Below, one piece after another: positions 22,060-24,959 of a DNA stretch of 24,959 bases. Source of the stretch: Marinilabiliaceae bacterium UBA5213 (GTDB taxonomy: Bacteria > Bacteroidota > Bacteroidia > Bacteroidales > Marinilabiliaceae). Each line of letters starts with the position of its first letter. Position 1 is the stretch's first letter. Below the pieces are notes generated by a model that was given only the letters and a program-made list of their open reading frames with translations, made no database searches and had not been told where the DNA came from. Position numbers and translations under genes: made by a program. The stretch spans positions 1 to 24,959 of the forward strand of contig DHVH01000083.1 of NCBI GenBank assembly GCA_002412555.1, in the 5' to 3' direction.

Positions 22060-23136
22060 ATGGCAGGTAATTCTTTTGGTACACTATATAAACTGACCTC
22101 TTTTGGTGAGTCGCACGGACGAGGCGTTGGTGGTATTTTGGAGGGGGTAATTCCCGGACTGGAGCTGGACATGGATTTTATTCAGCATGAACTGGACCGG
22201 CGCCGACCAGGACAATCAGAAATAACGACCCCGCGTGATGAATCAGATCGTGTGGAATTTATTTCTGGTGTGATGGATGGCATAGCGACTGGCACACCCT
22301 TGGCTTTTGTGATTTGGAACAAGGATCAGCGCTCCGGCGATTATAATAATTTGAAAGACATATATAGGCCTTCGCATGCCGATTATACTTATCAGACGAA
22401 GTATGGCATACGCGACCATAGGGGAGGAGGCCGCTCTTCGGCTCGTGAAACCATCGCTCGTGTGGTGGGTGGTGCTGTGGCCAAATTAATGTTGCGCAAA
22501 TTGGGTGTGAGTATTCAGGCTTATGTTTCTCAGGTTGGTTCAATAAAAATGGAAACGCCCTATCAGGAGTTGGATTTAGGGGTGGCTGAGACCAATATTG
22601 TCCGTTGTCCGGAGCCTGAAATAGCAAAAAAAATGATCAGCTACATTGATGGCATTCGACGCGATCACGACTCAGTGGGAGGGGTGGTTTCTTGCGTTAT
22701 CAAAGATGTTCCTGTAGGCTTGGGCGATCCGGTATTTGACAAGCTGCATGCCCGACTGGGACAGGCCATGTTAAGTATCAATGCGGTTAAAGGGTTTGAG
22801 TATGGTACCGGTTTCAAAGCGGTAGAAATGCTGGGTTCTGAGCACAACGATGAGTTTTATATGAAAGAGGGGCGGGTGCACTCACGCACCAATCGTTCAG
22901 GGGGTGTGCAGGGCGGTATTTCCAATGGCGAGGATGTCTATTTTAGGGTTGCCTTTAAGCCGGTTGCTACCATCCTTAAAGATCAGAACACAGTAGATAG
23001 TGAGGGCAATGAGGTGGTTATGAAAGCGAAAGGTCGCCACGACCCTTGTGTGGTGCCCAGAGCGGTGCCCATTGTGGAAGCCATGGCGGCTATGGTGCTG
23101 GCCGATGCTGTATTGATCAACAAAACTTATCTATAA
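22060..23136 (+). CDS. aroC: chorismate synthase
   Basis: Last step of the shikimate pathway: FMN-dependent loss of phosphate from EPSP to give chorismate, the precursor of aromatic amino acids and quinones. The 358-residue length is normal. Motifs: FGESHG with His19, SHAD with His106 (the two acid-base histidines), HRGGGRSSARET at 120-131, and RHDPCVVPRAVPIVEAM near the C-terminus. The start at 22060 gives the canonical MAGNSFGTLYKL N-terminus. It has its own promoter, and the symporter gene starts 41 nt after its stop, so the two are likely co-transcribed. Confidence 0.98.
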   Translation: MAGNSFGTLYKLTSFGESHGRGVGGILEGVIPGLELDMDFIQHELDRRRPGQSEITTPRDESDRVEFISGVMDGIATGTPLAFVIWNKDQRSGDYNNLKDIYRPSHADYTYQTKYGIRDHRGGGRSSARETIARVVGGAVAKLMLRKLGVSIQAYVSQVGSIKMETPYQELDLGVAETNIVRCPEPEIAKKMISYIDGIRRDHDSVGGVVSCVIKDVPVGLGDPVFDKLHARLGQAMLSINAVKGFEYGTGFKAVEMLGSEHNDEFYMKEGRVHSRTNRSGGVQGGISNGEDVYFRVAFKPVATILKDQNTVDSEGNEVVMKAKGRHDPCVVPRAVPIVEAMAAMVLADAVLINKTYL

Positions 23137-23177
23137 TTCATTTACCCTCACTGGCCAATAAACAAAAAATTGGATTG

Positions 23178-24587
23178 ATGAAGAGAATACCGCTTTATGT
23201 TCAGATAATTATTGGTTTGGTGGCCGGGGTGATTTGGGCTTTGCTGAGTGGTTGGCTGGGATGGTCCCATTTTACTGCCCAGTGGATTGCTCCTTTTGGT
23301 CGTATTTTTATCAACTTACTGAAGTTAATTGCGGTCCCGCTGGTTTTCTTTTCCATAATAGGTGGTATTATTAAGTTGGGAAATCCTAAAAACCTGGGGC
23401 GCTTGGGCGGTAAGACCATGGGACTTTATTTGGCGACCACTTTGTTTTCTATCTTTCTGGGCCTGCTAATTGTCAATGTTGCCCAACCAGGCAAAGCATT
23501 TGATGAACAAATGCGCATCGAAAACCGCCTCAATTATGAAATCTGGTTGCAATCGGAGGGGCTTTCGCCAAAGGATGGTCGCTGGATGATGAACAATCCG
23601 GCTTACCATACCATTCTCGAAGAAGTCGGTGGCAGGGTTGGCTACGAAGAAATTGGATCTGTTGGACAGCGGCTGGAAGTGGCTCAAAAGGCTGCAGCTC
23701 GTGGTCCATTAACTTTTCTGGAAGAGATGGTGCCGGAGAACATTTTTCTGGCATTAGGGGATAATCGCAACATGCTTCAGGTGATATTTTTTGCCATCTT
23801 TTTTGGTGTTGCGGTTTTGTTTATTCCCAAGCTAAAGTCCGAGGCTATTACCACCATTATGGATGCCTTGTCAGATACCTTTATTAAAATGGTGGACATT
23901 GTGATGTGGGGTGCTCCCTATTTTGTTTTTGCTTTGATGGCTGGCATGGTAGGGGAGTTGGCTGGCGATAATCCCGCGATGGTCCTGGAGCTTTTTAAGG
24001 GACTCACCTGGTATTCGCTGGCCGTATTAGGGGGCTTGCTATTGATGGCCTTTGTGGTGTACCCCGGTCTCATGTCCATAATGGTGCGCGGCTTATCTTT
24101 TCGGGAGTTTTTACGGGGTATTTCTCCGGCTCAAATGCTGGCCTTCTCAACCAGCAGTAGTGCGGCCACCTTACCTGTAACATTAGAGTGCGTCGAAGAA
24201 AATCTGAAAGTAGATAAAAAAATTACCAGTTTTGTGCTGCCCATTGGGGCTACCATTAACATGGATGGCACTAGTCTATACCAAGCCGTAGCGGTCGTGT
24301 TTCTGGCGCAAATGCACATGGTGGACTTGTCCCTGGCTCAGCAATTAACAGTGGTTTTAACCACTACGCTGGCGAGTATAGGTGCCGCTGCCATACCCGG
24401 AGCGGGCATTGTTATGTTAATGGTGGTATTGACCTCCGTGGGTTTGAATCCGGCCTGGATCGCCATTATACTGCCGGTAGATCGCATTTTGGATATGGTC
24501 AGAACCATGGTGAATGTCACCGGTGACGCCATGGTGGCAACAATTGTAGCGAAGACAACGGATTTGGATAATATAGATGGTCAATGA
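23178..24587 (+). CDS. dicarboxylate/amino acid:cation symporter (DAACS, GltP/GltPh type)
   Basis: A 469-residue cation-coupled transporter for glutamate, aspartate or C4-dicarboxylates. Hairpin 1 has SSSAATLP (326-333), the metal-site motif NMDGT is at 361-365, hairpin 2 has IPGAG (406-410), and helix 8 carries Asp435, Asp439, Arg442, Thr443, Asn446 and Asp450. These equal GltPh Asp390, Asp394, Arg397, Thr398, Asn401 and Asp405 with a constant offset of 45, and the Arg favours an acidic substrate. Between helices 3 and 4 an unusually long hydrophilic loop (about 105-180) is inserted. The frame is open 44 codons upstream inside aroC, but the ATG at 23178 gives the family start (KRIPLYVQIIIG). 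Confidence 0.95.
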   Translation: MKRIPLYVQIIIGLVAGVIWALLSGWLGWSHFTAQWIAPFGRIFINLLKLIAVPLVFFSIIGGIIKLGNPKNLGRLGGKTMGLYLATTLFSIFLGLLIVNVAQPGKAFDEQMRIENRLNYEIWLQSEGLSPKDGRWMMNNPAYHTILEEVGGRVGYEEIGSVGQRLEVAQKAAARGPLTFLEEMVPENIFLALGDNRNMLQVIFFAIFFGVAVLFIPKLKSEAITTIMDALSDTFIKMVDIVMWGAPYFVFALMAGMVGELAGDNPAMVLELFKGLTWYSLAVLGGLLLMAFVVYPGLMSIMVRGLSFREFLRGISPAQMLAFSTSSSAATLPVTLECVEENLKVDKKITSFVLPIGATINMDGTSLYQAVAVVFLAQMHMVDLSLAQQLTVVLTTTLASIGAAAIPGAGIVMLMVVLTSVGLNPAWIAIILPVDRILDMVRTMVNVTGDAMVATIVAKTTDLDNIDGQ

Positions 24588-24588
24588 T

Positions 24589-24635
24589 AATGCCGTATGA
24601 ACACATTATTCATACGGCATTTGTTGTTTTTGACC
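24589..24635. terminator. intrinsic terminator between the symporter and OmpA-domain genes
   Basis: ATGCCGTATGA (24590-24600) is exactly complementary to TCATACGGCAT (24610-24620), with a 9-nt loop; A24589 and T24621 extend it. A T-rich stretch follows. It starts 2 nt after the symporter stop. Confidence 0.85.
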
Positions 24636-24662
24636 ATTAAAAGATAGGAGTTTGCAGCTGAA

Positions 24663-24959
24663 TTATTGATTAGATATATTGATTATCTTTATTTCAACTC
24701 TCCGATTTTGCTCATGTTCTGACTCGGGACAGGTCACTCCCGGACTACATCGATTGAGCAAAAGTGTTTGTCCATAGCCTTTAGGTACAATTTGATTCGG
24801 ATTTACTCCATTGTTAATTAAGTAGTTTGCTGTTGCTTCGGCTCTTTGCTGTGACAGGCGCATATTGGCAGTGGGGTTACCCCGGCTATCTGTATGGGCA
24901 CTAAGTTCCACCACTATATCTGGATTCAGGAGCAGGAAAGGAAGTGCGTGTTCATCCAA
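24663..24959 (-). CDS. OmpA-like peptidoglycan-binding domain protein, C-terminal fragment (5' end outside window)
   Basis: The last 98 residues of a larger outer-membrane or periplasmic protein. The frame is open to the window edge; the TTG at the edge is an internal leucine codon, not a start. The OmpA/MotB domain is clear: ELSAHTDSRGNPTANMRLSQ with the Asp that contacts diaminopimelate, RAEATANYLINNGV, and the closing NRRVEIKI. An insertion with two cysteines (RCSPGVTC) before NRR is common in Bacteroidota members. Such domains anchor the outer membrane to peptidoglycan; what precedes it (TPR/WD40, barrel or lipoprotein) is not visible. Confidence 0.93.
   Translation of the reverse strand: MDEHALPFLLLNPDIVVELSAHTDSRGNPTANMRLSQQRAEATANYLINNGVNPNQIVPKGYGQTLLLNRCSPGVTCPESEHEQNRRVEIKIINISNQ

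Noticed and set aside
23046..23177. 44-codon N-terminal extension of the symporter overlapping aroC
   Set aside because: It is the aroC 3' end read in another frame; the family start is at 23178.
24957..24959. TTG as start of the OmpA-domain protein
   Set aside because: It encodes an internal Leu of the OmpA domain; the gene continues beyond the window.

Overview
The window looks like chromosome from a Gram-negative member of the Bacteroidota, probably a Bacteroidales/Marinilabiliales-type marine or sediment anaerobe (the order is inferred). Evidence: several promoters match the Bacteroidota consensus TTTG-N19-TAnnTTTG, start codons mostly lack Shine-Dalgarno sequences, and the families present are typical of the phylum (DUF6377 regulator, GH97 alpha-glucosidase, GLPGLI-like lipoprotein, PiT-PhoU fusion, OmpA-type protein with a conserved Cys pair). 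I see no tRNA, rRNA, CRISPR, IS element or prophage.

Layout. 1-3020 (minus): the 5' part of ftsK, cut by the window start, preceded by a GLPGLI-like envelope protein. 3275-4267 (plus): ornithine carbamoyltransferase. 4268-4739: a composite repeat element. 4740-9842 (plus): asparagine synthetase A followed by two LTA-synthase-type membrane phosphotransferases. 10056-10328: an HU protein with a clear promoter and terminator, followed by a second composite repeat element. 10995-11708: an orphan LytTR response regulator. 12073-14322 (minus): PiT phosphate transporter fused to a PhoU-like domain. 14626-19345 (plus): LysE-type exporter, a SusR-like DUF6377 membrane regulator and a SusB-like GH97 glycosidase. 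19619-20871 (minus): thioesterase and short-chain dehydrogenase pair. 21313-24587 (plus): SlyD-like FKBP isomerase, chorismate synthase and a glutamate/dicarboxylate symporter. 24663-end (minus): C-terminus of an OmpA-domain protein.

Most genes are core metabolism or envelope functions. The carbohydrate part (DUF6377 regulator plus GH97, without SusC/SusD) reads as a reduced starch-utilisation module. argF, asnA, aroC and the symporter deal with amino acids.

The most unusual content is between the genes. Five intergenic regions carry arrays of degenerate 7-mers or 8-mers in which unit sequence drifts but unit length is almost strictly kept. The arrays at 4274-4591 and 10492-10785 appear to be two copies, in opposite orientation, of one three-block composite element of about 300 bp. 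The octamer arrays at 11710, 19352 and 20965 look like solo versions of its third block. Three of the arrays begin 1 to 6 nt after a stop codon, and one array is interrupted by a hairpin element. I know of no described function for this element family.
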